A program made the translations under genes and the position numbers. This document shows, one piece after another, positions 31,636 through 40,247 of a stretch of DNA of 64,000 nt. The stretch's first letter is position 1, and every line of letters begins with the position of its first letter. Below the pieces are notes generated by a model. That model ran no database searches and had not been told where the DNA came from. It worked only from the letters and a program-made list of their open reading frames with translations. The stretch is from Rikenellaceae bacterium (GTDB lineage Bacteria > Bacteroidota > Bacteroidia > Bacteroidales > Rikenellaceae), in assembly GCA_017935625.1 (NCBI GenBank), contig JAGBHC010000024.1, positions 31,354 through 95,353 of the forward strand, read 5' to 3'.

Positions 31636-31941
31636 ATGAATGTTATAACACCGATAACTCCGGGTCGGTTCGTCCCGGGCGAACTTTATCTGTTTCACCG
31701 CAGCAATGCCGGTTGTCCGCCGTCGGGCAGCCTGTGGGGCCTTTTCGACCGGAGCGAAGTGGGAGTCATCCGTCTGGAGTCGAGCAGCCGGGATTTGCAC
31801 GGTTTCCGGTTCCGGCACCCGCTTCCCGACGGTTACCGCTACTTCCGCCCTGCGACCCGCGACGAATATAGGGACTATTTCTACAATCTGGGATATTATG
31901 ATTCTGTCGGATATGTTGGCTCTCTGAACAGAATACCTTGA
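31636..31941 (+). CDS. Small hypothetical protein
   Basis: I do not recognise this 101-residue protein. It has no signal peptide or membrane helix. The composition is balanced and rich in Tyr, Phe and Arg, with GRFVPGELYLFHRS at 10-23 and RYFRPATRDEYRDYFYNLGYYDS at about 68-90, which suggests a small folded domain rather than a chance ORF. The ATG is 4 bases after a hairpin (31602-31610 with 31621-31631, arms GCACTTTTT and AAAAGTGTGC) that could limit ribosome access. The nearest promoter is 230 bases upstream, before the 122-nt hairpin. The following 273 bases (31942-32214) hold no gene that I can support, only the promoter of the next one. Confidence 0.5.
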   Translation: MNVITPITPGRFVPGELYLFHRSNAGCPPSGSLWGLFDRSEVGVIRLESSSRDLHGFRFRHPLPDGYRYFRPATRDEYRDYFYNLGYYDSVGYVGSLNRIP

Positions 31942-32127
31942 CTTTCCTTTTCATAATCGGTCACTATCCCCGCTTCCTGTTTGCGGCGACTGCTTTTGGA
32001 AGCGCTGACGGTGCGTTCGACCCGGCGGATGGGCCGGCCGTTCGAATCCGGTAGAGAGATGCCGGGTAATTTCACATCTTGCCCCCTCCTTTCTGTTTGT
32101 GGTTGAGGGATTTTTTTGCGATTGTTC

Positions 32128-32157
32128 TTGGTTTTTAAGAAACAATTCGTTAATTTG
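32128..32157 (+). promoter_or_regulatory. Possible promoter of the zinc-ribbon/propeller module
   Basis: TTGG at 32128-32131, 18 bases, TTAATTTG at 32150-32157 (one base off TAnnTTTG), 58 bases upstream of the first gene. Confidence 0.4.
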
Positions 32158-32214
32158 CCACAGAAAACGGTACGGTCCCTCCGGTCGAATATTCAAACCT
32201 AAAACTTTTATATT

Positions 32215-32517
32215 ATGAAAAAACTTCTGTGTCTGTCATTGGCTCTGTTGGGAGCGATGGTATCTTCGTCTACCCGGTCGTCCGTCACCGAGCCGGTCTG
32301 TCCCGAAACCCTTTCCGCGCTGGATGATTCCGTAATTGTCGAAAGATGGGTGTGCGACGAGAATGATACCCATTTGGGATGTCGTCATTATTGTTTAGTT
32401 TGCGGACGCGAATTAATAGGAATACCCCCTTATGAAATTGGCTATGTCGTTTACCCTGGCTATCCTATCAGTTATGCCTATACGTGTCCTGAATGCGGTT
32501 ATTATAATCATAATTGA
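32215..32517 (+). CDS. Small secreted zinc-ribbon-like protein, copy 1
   Basis: The 100-residue protein has an N-terminal signal peptide (MKKLLCLSLALLGAMVSSS). The mature part has four CxxC-type cysteines arranged as two knuckles: GCRHYCLVCGREL and YTCPECGYYN. A zinc ribbon, or a disulfide-bonded fold after export, would fit. The family is not recognised. The gene is 11 bases upstream of a propeller lipoprotein gene, and the same pair is repeated directly downstream, so the two proteins probably work together in the envelope. The copy 2 counterpart at 33594 lacks the start. Confidence 0.72.
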   Translation: MKKLLCLSLALLGAMVSSSTRSSVTEPVCPETLSALDDSVIVERWVCDENDTHLGCRHYCLVCGRELIGIPPYEIGYVVYPGYPISYAYTCPECGYYNHN

Positions 32518-32528
32518 TTGAGAATGTT

Positions 32529-33572
32529 ATGAAACAGTTGCTTTTCATTCTTTTGACGTTCCTGCTTTTGACTGGCTGCAACCGGAAAGAGCCGGCGGAG
32601 TCGGTTTATGTGGGGCCTCCGGTTTTCGAAGAGGAGCGGGAGGGCGATTTCGTATTCCCGTCGAAACGCGATATTGCGGCTCAGCGGGTCTTCGCACTCT
32701 TTCCCTACAAAGATTACATCGTGGCGTTCGGCGCTTTCTACGGCCATTTCATCGAGGTGTATGACAAGCAGAGTGGGGGGCTCGTGTCCCGTGGAGTGAG
32801 TCAGGGTCGCGGTCCGGGAGAAGTGGTGTGGGCGGAACAGGCCGATTTGAACCCTTTTACCGGAGTGATGACGATGTATGACGATATGACCCGTACGGTG
32901 ATGACATTCGATATCGACGACCTGATATGGAGTCAGGCGGAGTATGAGAAACATCCGGCCCAGAGGTGGGCCATGGGAGAGTACCAGCTCGACCCGTCGC
33001 ACCGGTTGGTGAACAGCATGGTGAGTCTGATGGGAATGGAGCCGGCCAAACGGATGGTCGTGTGGCGGGACAGCGTACAGACGGCCGTCTATCACGAATT
33101 TCCGATAAGAGACAGTGTGACAAACATCAATTATGAAGTTTACCAGCAGAGCCGTTTCTCGCTCTCTCCGGACCGGACCAAGGCGGTGAGCGGCACGTTG
33201 ATAGCCCGTTCGGTAGTGGAGATGTTCGAGGTGAGTCCGGATGCGATTCGGTGTCGTTACGCCGCGGTTTTCCACGGCGGACTCGACCCGGAACTGAAGC
33301 GTGAGGAGAGAGGAAATGTGCGATACGGTTTCGCGAGCCTCTATGCGGGGGACGACATGATGCTGGGCGTGCTGGATACGTCGCAGCCCGGGGAGAAGTG
33401 GCGTTACAATGCGCTGGCGCTCTTCGACTGGAACGGCAAGGGACTGATGAAGATACAGACCCCTTACCGAGACTGTGCCCCCGCCTGCCTGGACTACGAC
33501 GGTAAGACGGTTTATGCGGTGGTGCGTGCCGAAAACGACTTCTGGTATCTGGGTAAAATGGAAATCGAGTAG
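32529..33572 (+). CDS. Beta-propeller (BF3164/6-bladed type) lipoprotein, copy 1
   Basis: The 347-residue protein has a lipobox LLTGC (Cys at about 17) after a signal sequence. The mature protein has repeated beta-rich segments ending in D-x-D or W motifs, for example YKDYIVAFGAFYGHFIEVYDKQSG and LALFDWNGKGLMKIQTPY. The N-terminal RVFALFPYKDYIVA, GRGPGE and C-terminal DGKTVYAVVRAENDFWYLGK resemble the TolB-like six-bladed lipoproteins of Bacteroidetes. It is probably anchored in the outer or inner membrane; the partner is unknown. About 90% identical by eye to the copy at 33880, with long stretches identical at DNA level. Confidence 0.78.
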   Translation: MKQLLFILLTFLLLTGCNRKEPAESVYVGPPVFEEEREGDFVFPSKRDIAAQRVFALFPYKDYIVAFGAFYGHFIEVYDKQSGGLVSRGVSQGRGPGEVVWAEQADLNPFTGVMTMYDDMTRTVMTFDIDDLIWSQAEYEKHPAQRWAMGEYQLDPSHRLVNSMVSLMGMEPAKRMVVWRDSVQTAVYHEFPIRDSVTNINYEVYQQSRFSLSPDRTKAVSGTLIARSVVEMFEVSPDAIRCRYAAVFHGGLDPELKREERGNVRYGFASLYAGDDMMLGVLDTSQPGEKWRYNALALFDWNGKGLMKIQTPYRDCAPACLDYDGKTVYAVVRAENDFWYLGKMEIE

Positions 33573-33593
33573 AGAAGACTTCTGTGTCTGTCA

Positions 33594-33872
33594 TTGGCTC
33601 TGTTGGGAGCGATGGTATCTTCGTCTACCCGGTCGTCCGTTACCGAACCGGTTTCTCCCGAAACTCTTTCCGCGTCGGGTGATTTTGTGATTGTCGAAAG
33701 ATGGGTGTGCGACGGGAACGACGAATATTTGGGTTGTCGGCATTTTTGTAAAATTTGCGGATACGAATTGATGGCGACACCCCCTCATGAGGATGGCTAT
33801 ATCGTCTATAATGGCTATCCGACCAGCTATGCCTATACGTGTCCCGAGTGCGGTTATTATAATTGCAAATAG
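33594..33872 (+). pseudogene. Zinc-ribbon-like protein, copy 2, start codon and signal peptide damaged
   Basis: This matches copy 1 from its fourth codon onward. Where copy 1 has ATG AAA AAA CTT CTG, copy 2 has TAG AGA AGA CTT CTG, and that TAG is the stop codon of the preceding lipoprotein gene. The duplication joint therefore replaced the ATG. The first usable codon is TTG at 33594, which would give a shortened signal peptide (MALLGAMVSSS). The four cysteines are kept (GCRHFCKICGYEL, YTCPECGYYNCK), so it may still be under selection or only recently damaged. It lies 7 bases before the second lipoprotein gene. Confidence 0.65.
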
Positions 33873-33879
33873 AAAGACA

Positions 33880-34926
33880 ATGAGAAAGCTGCTGTTTTTT
33901 ATCGTTTCAGCTATTCTGCTTTTGGCTGGCTGCAACCGGAAAGAGCCGGCGGAGTCGGTTTATGTGGGGCCTCCGGTTTTCGAAGAGGAGCGTGAGGGCG
34001 ATTTCGTATTCCCGTCGAAACGCGATATTGCGGCTCAGCGGGTCTTCGCACTCTTTCCCTACAAAGATTACATCGTGGCGTTCGGCGCTTTCTACGGCCA
34101 TTTCATCGAGGTGTATGACAAGCAGAGTGGGGAGCTCGTGTCCCGTGGAGTGATTCAGGGTCGCGGTCCGGGAGAACTGGTGTGGGCGGAACAGGCCGAT
34201 TTGAATCCTTTTACCGGAGTGATGACGATGTATGACGATATGACCAATACGGTGATGACATTCGATATCGACGACCTGATATGGAGTCAGGCAGAGTATG
34301 AAAAACATCCGGCTCGGAGGTGGACGATAGGGGAATACCAGCTCGACCCGTCGCATCGGTTGGTGAACAGTTTGGTAAGCCTCATAGGTATGGAACCGGA
34401 TAAGCGTTTGGTCGTGTGGCGGGACAGTGTTCCGACGGCCATTTATCATCGGTTCCCGATAAAAGACAGTGTGACGAATATTAATTATCAGTCTTATCAG
34501 CAGAGCCGTTTTTCGCTCTCTCCGGACCGGACCAAGGCGGTGAGCGGTACGATGATAAATCGTTCGGTGTTGGAGATGTTCGAGGTGAGTCCGGATACGA
34601 TTCGGTGTCGTTACGCTGCGGTTTTCCACGGCGGACTCAACCCGGAGATGGTGCGTAACGAACAATTGAACATGCGGAACTGCTTTGCGAGCCTCTATGC
34701 GGGGGACGACAAGATGCTGGGCGTGCTGGATACGTCTCAGCCCGGGGAGAAGCGGCGTTACAATGCGCTGGCGCTCTTCGACTGGAACGGCAAGGGACTG
34801 ATGAAGATACAGACTCCCTACCGAGACTGTGCCCCCGCCTGCCTGGACTACGACGGCAAGACGGTTTATGCGGTGGTGCGTGCCGAAAACGACTTCTGGT
34901 ATCTGGGCAAAATGGAGCTGGAATGA
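33880..34926 (+). CDS. Beta-propeller (BF3164/6-bladed type) lipoprotein, copy 2
   Basis: The 348-residue paralogue of the gene at 32529 has its own lipobox (LLLAGC). The signal peptide differs from copy 1, but the mature N terminus (CNRKEPAESVYVGPPVFEEE) is identical. Differences cluster in three patches (about residues 145-170, 185-215 and 250-265) between near-identical stretches, which suggests gene conversion or uneven selection. The start ATG at 33880 is set by the lipoprotein signal; longer in-frame starts run through the preceding gene. It is convergent with the membrane-protein gene that follows. Confidence 0.78.
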   Translation: MRKLLFFIVSAILLLAGCNRKEPAESVYVGPPVFEEEREGDFVFPSKRDIAAQRVFALFPYKDYIVAFGAFYGHFIEVYDKQSGELVSRGVIQGRGPGELVWAEQADLNPFTGVMTMYDDMTNTVMTFDIDDLIWSQAEYEKHPARRWTIGEYQLDPSHRLVNSLVSLIGMEPDKRLVVWRDSVPTAIYHRFPIKDSVTNINYQSYQQSRFSLSPDRTKAVSGTMINRSVLEMFEVSPDTIRCRYAAVFHGGLNPEMVRNEQLNMRNCFASLYAGDDKMLGVLDTSQPGEKRRYNALALFDWNGKGLMKIQTPYRDCAPACLDYDGKTVYAVVRAENDFWYLGKMELE

Positions 34927-34963
34927 CGAGCCGGATGCCGTCGGGCCGCTTCGGTGCGGACGT

Positions 34964-35953
34964 CTATAACAGAGGAATGATGTTGGCGGCTATGCAGGCG
35001 AGTACGAGCGACAGATAGACCGCGGCCGACAGCGCACCCTTGCGGCGGACGAAAAGATAGGGAATCAGCACGGCGCAGGGAATGGCGAGCAGGGAGTAGC
35101 CGATGACGGTCCGTCCCGGAAAGACCAGAGGGAGCATCGATACGGGAAGCATCAGCAGAAAATACATGTAAACCTTGTAGGAACGGGTGCGCAGCGTGCG
35201 TGCCGAAGAGACGAAGGAGCCTGCGGCCAATGCCAGGGCAAGGGTGAGAAGACCCGCCATGACCAGCACCGGAATGGGGGTGGCGCGGTTGAAGACGGTG
35301 TAGTTGCTGTTGTAGAGCGTGTCCTCGGTTATCTGCGTCAGGGTGTGCAGAAAGGGGCGTCCGGTGGCCCAGCAGCCGTAGGAGAAGAGGAAGAGCGGGG
35401 CGAGCATTCCCGCCAAGGCCGTTATCCATTCGCGCCACCGTCTGCGCAGAAGCAGCAGCGGCAGCGGCAGTGCGAGGGGCAGCCACATCGCGGGACCGTA
35501 GATGAGCGGAGAGAGGCCGAAGAGAAACGCTCCCTTGAATACCAGGTCGAACGTATAGCCCCGCTGGAACGAACGTATCAGCAGCTCGGAGGCGCGGATG
35601 ACCGTCATCGAGACCAGGGCCGCCACCGTGGTCGGGTGGGGGAGGAACATGCCCACCGCCACAATCGTGTAGATGACGGCCGTCAGGTAGGTGCGGGTGG
35701 CGAACAGGTAGCGGGTGACGGTGCGGGTGAGCAGAAACGAATTGAGAAAGAAGATGAAGAGGGCCACCGACTTCGAGACCGTGGGCATCGCCTCGTCGAA
35801 GCGGGCCAGCAGGTGGCCGACGGGCACGGTGACCAGCCCGAGACTCCCCGTGGGGTAGGGCGCTGCGGCGCTGCGGATGGCTACGAGCACCAAAAGAGCG
35901 GCCACCGTGAGTACGGTGGCTCCCATGGATTGGCGTGTGACGTCCGCATTCAT
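34964..35953 (-). CDS. Polytopic membrane protein, Bacteroidales family (DUF6427-like)
   Basis: The 329-residue protein has about nine to ten hydrophobic helices, for example MGATVLTVAALLVLVAI, SVALFIFFLNSFLLTRTV and AVYLSLVLACIAANIIPLL, with short loops and a conserved-looking RAPYPTGSLG-type loop (AAAPYPTGSLGLV). No enzymatic motif is visible. It lies 71 bases downstream of purD on the same strand and may be co-transcribed. The family name is from memory of similar proteins and is uncertain; function unknown. Confidence 0.75.
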   Translation of the reverse strand: MNADVTRQSMGATVLTVAALLVLVAIRSAAAPYPTGSLGLVTVPVGHLLARFDEAMPTVSKSVALFIFFLNSFLLTRTVTRYLFATRTYLTAVIYTIVAVGMFLPHPTTVAALVSMTVIRASELLIRSFQRGYTFDLVFKGAFLFGLSPLIYGPAMWLPLALPLPLLLLRRRWREWITALAGMLAPLFLFSYGCWATGRPFLHTLTQITEDTLYNSNYTVFNRATPIPVLVMAGLLTLALALAAGSFVSSARTLRTRSYKVYMYFLLMLPVSMLPLVFPGRTVIGYSLLAIPCAVLIPYLFVRRKGALSAAVYLSLVLACIAANIIPLL

Positions 35954-36024
35954 ATCTCAATGGCTCTTGCCGGCTCTGCGTAGGTCGGGAAGTCCGCCGC
36001 CCCGCTCCGGAAACGGCGTGAAGG

Positions 36025-37311
36025 CTATCGCTTCAGTTTCAGCAGGTCCTGTCCGATGTCGCGGCGGAAGTATTTGCCCTGGTAGTCGATTTGCCCGATG
36101 CGGGCGTAGCTCCCCTCCAGGGCCTCTTCGATGCTGGCTCCCAGCGAGGTGACGGCCAGCACGCGGCCGCCCGAGGTGACGGTTTTGCCCTCCTTGAGTG
36201 CGGTGCCGGCGTGGAAGACTATCGAACGGTCGGTGTTTTCGCCCAGTCCGGTGATTTCGAACCCCTTGGGATAGGATTCGGGGTAGCCGCCCGACACGCA
36301 GACCACGGTGGTGGCGGTGCGGTCGGTGATTTTCAGCTCTTTCTTGTCGAGGGTGCCGTGGGCCATGCCTTCGAACAGGTCCATCAGGTCGCTCTCGATG
36401 CGGGGCAGCACCACCTCCGTTTCGGGGTCGCCCATCCGCACGTTGTATTCGATGACGAAGGGCTCGCCGCCCACGTTCATCAGACCGATGAAGATGAATC
36501 CCTTGTAGGTTATCTTTTCGAACCGCAGACCGGCGATGGTGGGCTCCACGATGCGGACCCGCACCTTCTCCATGAAGGCCTCGTCGGCGAACGGAACGGG
36601 CGATACGGCGCCCATGCCGCCGGTGTTGAGTCCCGTGTCGTGTTCTCCGATGCGTTTGTAGTCTTTGGCTACGGGCAGTATCTTGTAGTTCTTGCCGTCG
36701 GTGGCCACGAACACCGAGCATTCGATTCCGCTGAGAAACTCTTCGATGACCACGGTGTTGCCCGCGGTGCCGAACTTGCCGCCGAGCATGCTGGCCAGTT
36801 CGCGCTTGGCCTCCTCCGCCGAGTCGAGAATCACCACGCCTTTGCCTGCGGCCAGTCCGTCGGCCTTGAGCACGTAGGGGGCCCGGAGCTTCTCCAGAAA
36901 GGCGTAGCCCGCTTCGAGGGTCTCCTGCGAGAAGGATTCGTAGGCGGCGGTGGGAATGCCGTAGCGCGACATGAATCCTTTGGCGAATTTCTTGCTGCCT
37001 TCGAGCCGGGCTCCGGCCAGGGAGGGGCCGATGACGGGCACGTGGTGCAGCTGGTCGTCTTCATGGAAATAGTCGAAAATGCCCTTCACGAGCGGCTCTT
37101 CGGGACCGACCACCACCAGGTTGATGTTGTTCGAGAGCACGAACTGCTTGAGCGAGCCGAAATTGACGGGCGAGAGATTGACGTTGGTGCCGTATTCGGC
37201 GGTACCCGGGTTGCCGGGCGCTATGTAGAGTGCGGCCACCTTGGGGCTGCGGGAGATGGCGCGGGCGAATGCGCATTCGCGACCGCCCGAGCCGAGCAGC
37301 AGCACTTTCAT
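36025..37311 (-). CDS. purD: Phosphoribosylamine-glycine ligase PurD
   Basis: Catalyses ATP-dependent ligation of glycine to 5-phosphoribosylamine, the second step of purine synthesis. The 428-residue protein starts [19 protein letters not shown], the family N terminus. An ATP-grasp follows: [13 protein letters not shown] and [17 protein letters not shown], then [17 protein letters not shown] and [17 protein letters not shown]. It ends with a C-terminal lid and [10 protein letters not shown]. The ATG at 37311 matches family length; an in-frame ATG at 37332 would add 7 residues. It is divergent from rpsO with separate promoters. Confidence 0.95.
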   Translation of the reverse strand: MKVLLLGSGGRECAFARAISRSPKVAALYIAPGNPGTAEYGTNVNLSPVNFGSLKQFVLSNNINLVVVGPEEPLVKGIFDYFHEDDQLHHVPVIGPSLAGARLEGSKKFAKGFMSRYGIPTAAYESFSQETLEAGYAFLEKLRAPYVLKADGLAAGKGVVILDSAEEAKRELASMLGGKFGTAGNTVVIEEFLSGIECSVFVATDGKNYKILPVAKDYKRIGEHDTGLNTGGMGAVSPVPFADEAFMEKVRVRIVEPTIAGLRFEKITYKGFIFIGLMNVGGEPFVIEYNVRMGDPETEVVLPRIESDLMDLFEGMAHGTLDKKELKITDRTATTVVCVSGGYPESYPKGFEITGLGENTDRSIVFHAGTALKEGKTVTSGGRVLAVTSLGASIEEALEGSYARIGQIDYQGKYFRRDIGQDLLKLKR

Positions 37312-37363
37312 ATTCTGTGGAAATTTCATCATTGCGGAAAACGAGTCGCTTGGTTTTGTTACG

Positions 37364-37394
37364 CAAAAATAGCAAAAAAATGCAAATGCGCAAA
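37364..37394 (-). promoter_or_regulatory. Promoter of purD
   Basis: On the minus strand, -33 TTTG (37391-37394), 19 bases, -7 TATTTTTG (37364-37371), about 53 bases upstream of the ATG. Confidence 0.65.
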
Positions 37395-37434
37395 ATAAAG
37401 CGATTGGGGCGGGGATAAAAATTTTGATATTTAG

Positions 37435-37465
37435 TTTGTTTGTTCGTTTGTTTGCAGTATCTTTG
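37435..37465 (+). promoter_or_regulatory. Promoter of rpsO
   Basis: -33 TTTG at 37435-37438, 19 bases, -7 TATCTTTG at 37458-37465. A run of TTTG repeats (GTTTGTTTG) offers alternative -33 sites. Confidence 0.7.
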
Positions 37466-37530
37466 CCACACGCTTTGGTAGCATTCGGTAAGGCGAATCT
37501 ATCGTAAAGTGGATTAAAACTTTTAAAACT

Positions 37531-37803
37531 ATGGGTTATTTAACAGCTGAAAAGAAGCAAGAGCTGTTCGGTCAGTACGGAAAGTCTAACGCCGATACAG
37601 GTTCTCCCGAGAGCCAGGTCGCACTGTTCTCCTACCGTATCAACCACCTTACAGAGCACCTCAAGAACAACCGCCACGACTTCGGTACCCAGCGCGCGCT
37701 GCTGCGTCTGGTAGGTAAGCGTCGCAAGGTGCTGATGTACCTGAAAGAGGTTGATATCGAGAGATATCGTGCCATCGTGAAGGCCCTCAATCTCAGAAAG
37801 TAA
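37531..37803 (+). CDS. rpsO: 30S ribosomal protein S15
   Basis: This 90-residue protein is the usual S15 length. It binds the three-way junction of helices 20-22 of 16S rRNA and begins platform assembly. It has the family block [50 protein letters not shown] leader of about 60 bases lies between the promoter and ATG. It is followed by a terminator, then pnp, the conserved rpsO-pnp order. Confidence 0.98.
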   Translation: MGYLTAEKKQELFGQYGKSNADTGSPESQVALFSYRINHLTEHLKNNRHDFGTQRALLRLVGKRRKVLMYLKEVDIERYRAIVKALNLRK

Positions 37804-37838
37804 TTTCGGAGGTCAAGGTACTTTAGGGAGATGTGGAC

Positions 37839-37870
37839 AAAGGCATTTTTCAAGGAAAATGCCTTTGTTT
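37839..37870 (+). terminator. Rho-independent terminator after rpsO
   Basis: An 11-bp perfect stem AAAGGCATTTT / AAAATGCCTTT, then TGTTT, between rpsO and pnp. Symmetrical A/T tracts would allow function on both strands. Confidence 0.75.
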
Positions 37871-37983
37871 CATGTATGAAGCCCCGCTTCGGGGCCGTTT
37901 CCGGGGCCCGGAAGAGACCGGAGGGAAACGCGGCGCAGAGGACGGAGATAAACGACGAGAAGAATTTTTAAGAGGAAAAAATA

Positions 37984-40167
37984 ATGATGTACAACGCAAC
38001 GAAAAAAGTTATCAGTCTCAGCGGAGGACGCGAGATTGAAATCGAAACCGGCAAGCTGGCCAAACAGGCCGACGGTTCGGTGGTGGTAAAACAGGGCGAC
38101 ACCATGCTGCTGGCGACCGTGGTCGCAGCCAAGGATGCCAAACCCGATACGGATTTCATGCCGCTTCAGGTGGAATACAAGGAGAAATACGCCGCCCGCG
38201 GCCGCTATCCCGGCGGTTTCCTCAAGCGCGAGGCGCGTCCCAACGACAGCGAGATTCTGGTTGCCCGTCTTATCGACCGTGCTCTGCGTCCGCTCTTCCC
38301 CGCCGACTACCATGCGGAGGTGTTCGTCACCGTGACGCTCATTTCGGCCGACCAGGATATCCAGCCCGATGCGCTGGCGGGTCTTGCGGCTTCGGCGGCG
38401 CTGGCGGTGAGCGACATCCCCTTCGGAGGCCCCATCTCCGAGGTGCGCGTGGCCCGCATCGACGGCCAGTTCGTCATCAACCCCACCTATTCGCAGATGG
38501 AGCACGTGGACCTCGACCTGATGGTCGGCGCCACCTACGACAACATCCTGATGGTGGAGGGCGAAATGAAGGAGGTGAGCGAGGACGTGATGCTGGAAGC
38601 CATCAAGGCCGCTCACGAAGAGATTAAGAAACACTGCGCCGTGCAGATGGAGCTGAGCCGCGAGCTGGGCAAGGACGTGAAGCGGACCTATTGCCACGAG
38701 ACCAACGACGAGGAGCTCCGCCAGGCCGTTATCGCCGCCACCTACGACAAGGCTTACCAGGTGGCTACCAGCGGTACCGCCAAGCACGAGCGTCAGGACA
38801 AGTTCGATGCCATCGAGGCCGAGTTCGCCTCCCGCTTCACCGAGGAGGAGCTGGTGGAGAAGATGCCTCTTATCAAGAAATATTTCCACGACGACGTACT
38901 CAAGAAGGCCATGCGCCGCATGATTCTCGACGAGGGCATGCGTCTGGACGGCCGCAAGACCGATGAAATCCGCCCCATCTGGTGCGAAGTGGGCTATCTG
39001 CCCGCCGCCCACGGTTCGGCGCTGTTCACCCGCGGCGAGACCCAGTCGCTGGCCACCGTCACCCTGGGTACCAAGCTCGACGAGAAGCAAATCGACGAGG
39101 TGATGGTGCAGGGCTCCGAGCAGTTCGTGCTCCACTACAACTTCCCGCCCTTCTCGACCGGCGAGGCGAAGCCGAGCCGCGGTCTGAGCCGTCGTGAAAT
39201 CGGTCACGGCAACTTGGCGTGGAGAGCTCTCAAGCCGATGGTGCCGCTGGGTGAGGAGAATCCCTATGCCGTTCGTGTGGTGAGCGACATTCTGGAGTCG
39301 AACGGTTCGTCGTCCATGGCCACCGTCTGCGCAGGTACGCTGGCGCTCATGGACTCGGGTCTCAAACTCAAGAAGCCCGTGTCGGGTATCGCCATGGGTC
39401 TCATCTCCGACAGCGAGAGCGGCAAGTTCGCCATCCTGAGCGATATTCTGGGGGACGAGGACCACCTGGGCGACATGGACTTCAAGGTAGCCGGAACCAA
39501 GGACGGCATCACCGCCACGCAGATGGATATCAAGGTGGACGGTCTGCCCTACGAGGTGCTGGCACAGGCGCTGGCACAGGCCAAGGAGGGTCGTATGCAT
39601 ATCCTGGGCAAGATTACCGACTGCATCGCCGAGCCTCGTGAGGACTTCCGTCCCTTCGTTCCCCGCATCGTGCAGATTACCATTCCCAAGGACTTCATCG
39701 GCGCCGTTATCGGCCCGGGCGGAAAAGTGGTGCAGGACATTCAGAAGACCACCAATACCACCATCACCATCACCGAGGACAACGACAAGGGTTACGTGGA
39801 TATCTTCTCGGCCGACAAGGCTTCCATCGATGCGGCGCTGGCCCGCATCAAGGCCATCGTGGCCGTGCCCGAGGTGGGCGAGATTTACAATGGCAAGATT
39901 CGTTCGATTGTGTCGTTCGGCGCATTCGTGGAGATTCTGCCGGGCAAGGATGCGCTGCTGCACATCTCCGAAATCGGTCACCGTCGTTACGAGACCATGG
40001 AGGAGACGGGCCTCAAGGAGGGCGATATGATTGAGGTGAAACTCATCGGCATCGACCCCAAGACCAACAAGCTGAAACTGTCGAGAAAGGTGCTGCTCCC
40101 CAAGGAGAACAAGGAGAACAAAGAGGGCGGCAACCGCGAACGCAGAGAGCCCAGAGAGAAAAAATAG
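37984..40167 (+). CDS. pnp: Polynucleotide phosphorylase
   Basis: Phosphorolytic 3'-5' exoribonuclease central to mRNA decay. The 727-residue protein has a first RNase PH core (about 10-230, [22 protein letters not shown]), an alpha-helical linker, and a second catalytic core (about 320-550, [29 protein letters not shown]). KH follows ([21 protein letters not shown]), then S1 ([37 protein letters not shown]), then a charged tail. All catalytic regions are present. ATG at 37984 (or 37987). No promoter consensus is clear between the rpsO terminator and the start. Confidence 0.97.
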   Translation: MMYNATKKVISLSGGREIEIETGKLAKQADGSVVVKQGDTMLLATVVAAKDAKPDTDFMPLQVEYKEKYAARGRYPGGFLKREARPNDSEILVARLIDRALRPLFPADYHAEVFVTVTLISADQDIQPDALAGLAASAALAVSDIPFGGPISEVRVARIDGQFVINPTYSQMEHVDLDLMVGATYDNILMVEGEMKEVSEDVMLEAIKAAHEEIKKHCAVQMELSRELGKDVKRTYCHETNDEELRQAVIAATYDKAYQVATSGTAKHERQDKFDAIEAEFASRFTEEELVEKMPLIKKYFHDDVLKKAMRRMILDEGMRLDGRKTDEIRPIWCEVGYLPAAHGSALFTRGETQSLATVTLGTKLDEKQIDEVMVQGSEQFVLHYNFPPFSTGEAKPSRGLSRREIGHGNLAWRALKPMVPLGEENPYAVRVVSDILESNGSSSMATVCAGTLALMDSGLKLKKPVSGIAMGLISDSESGKFAILSDILGDEDHLGDMDFKVAGTKDGITATQMDIKVDGLPYEVLAQALAQAKEGRMHILGKITDCIAEPREDFRPFVPRIVQITIPKDFIGAVIGPGGKVVQDIQKTTNTTITITEDNDKGYVDIFSADKASIDAALARIKAIVAVPEVGEIYNGKIRSIVSFGAFVEILPGKDALLHISEIGHRRYETMEETGLKEGDMIEVKLIGIDPKTNKLKLSRKVLLPKENKENKEGGNRERREPREKK

Positions 40168-40247
40168 TAAGACCGGATGGCATATTATTTGACTTCAGGG
40201 CCGGATGGTATGCCGTCGGATAAAAACCTTAAAACGATTTTGTATTT

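Noticed and set aside
31462..31818. 118-codon minus-strand ORF across the 122-nt hairpin
   Set aside because: It crosses the symmetrical hairpin and lacks a promoter; the plus-strand small ORF has better composition.
32020..32065. tRNA or tRNA-derived attachment site (GTTCGAATCC seen)
   Set aside because: The T-loop-like sequence is not flanked by a T stem, acceptor or anticodon arm.
31951..32196. 81-codon minus-strand ORF between the small ORF and the zinc-ribbon gene
   Set aside because: Polar, low-complexity composition, no promoter on the minus strand, and it overlaps the plus-strand promoter.
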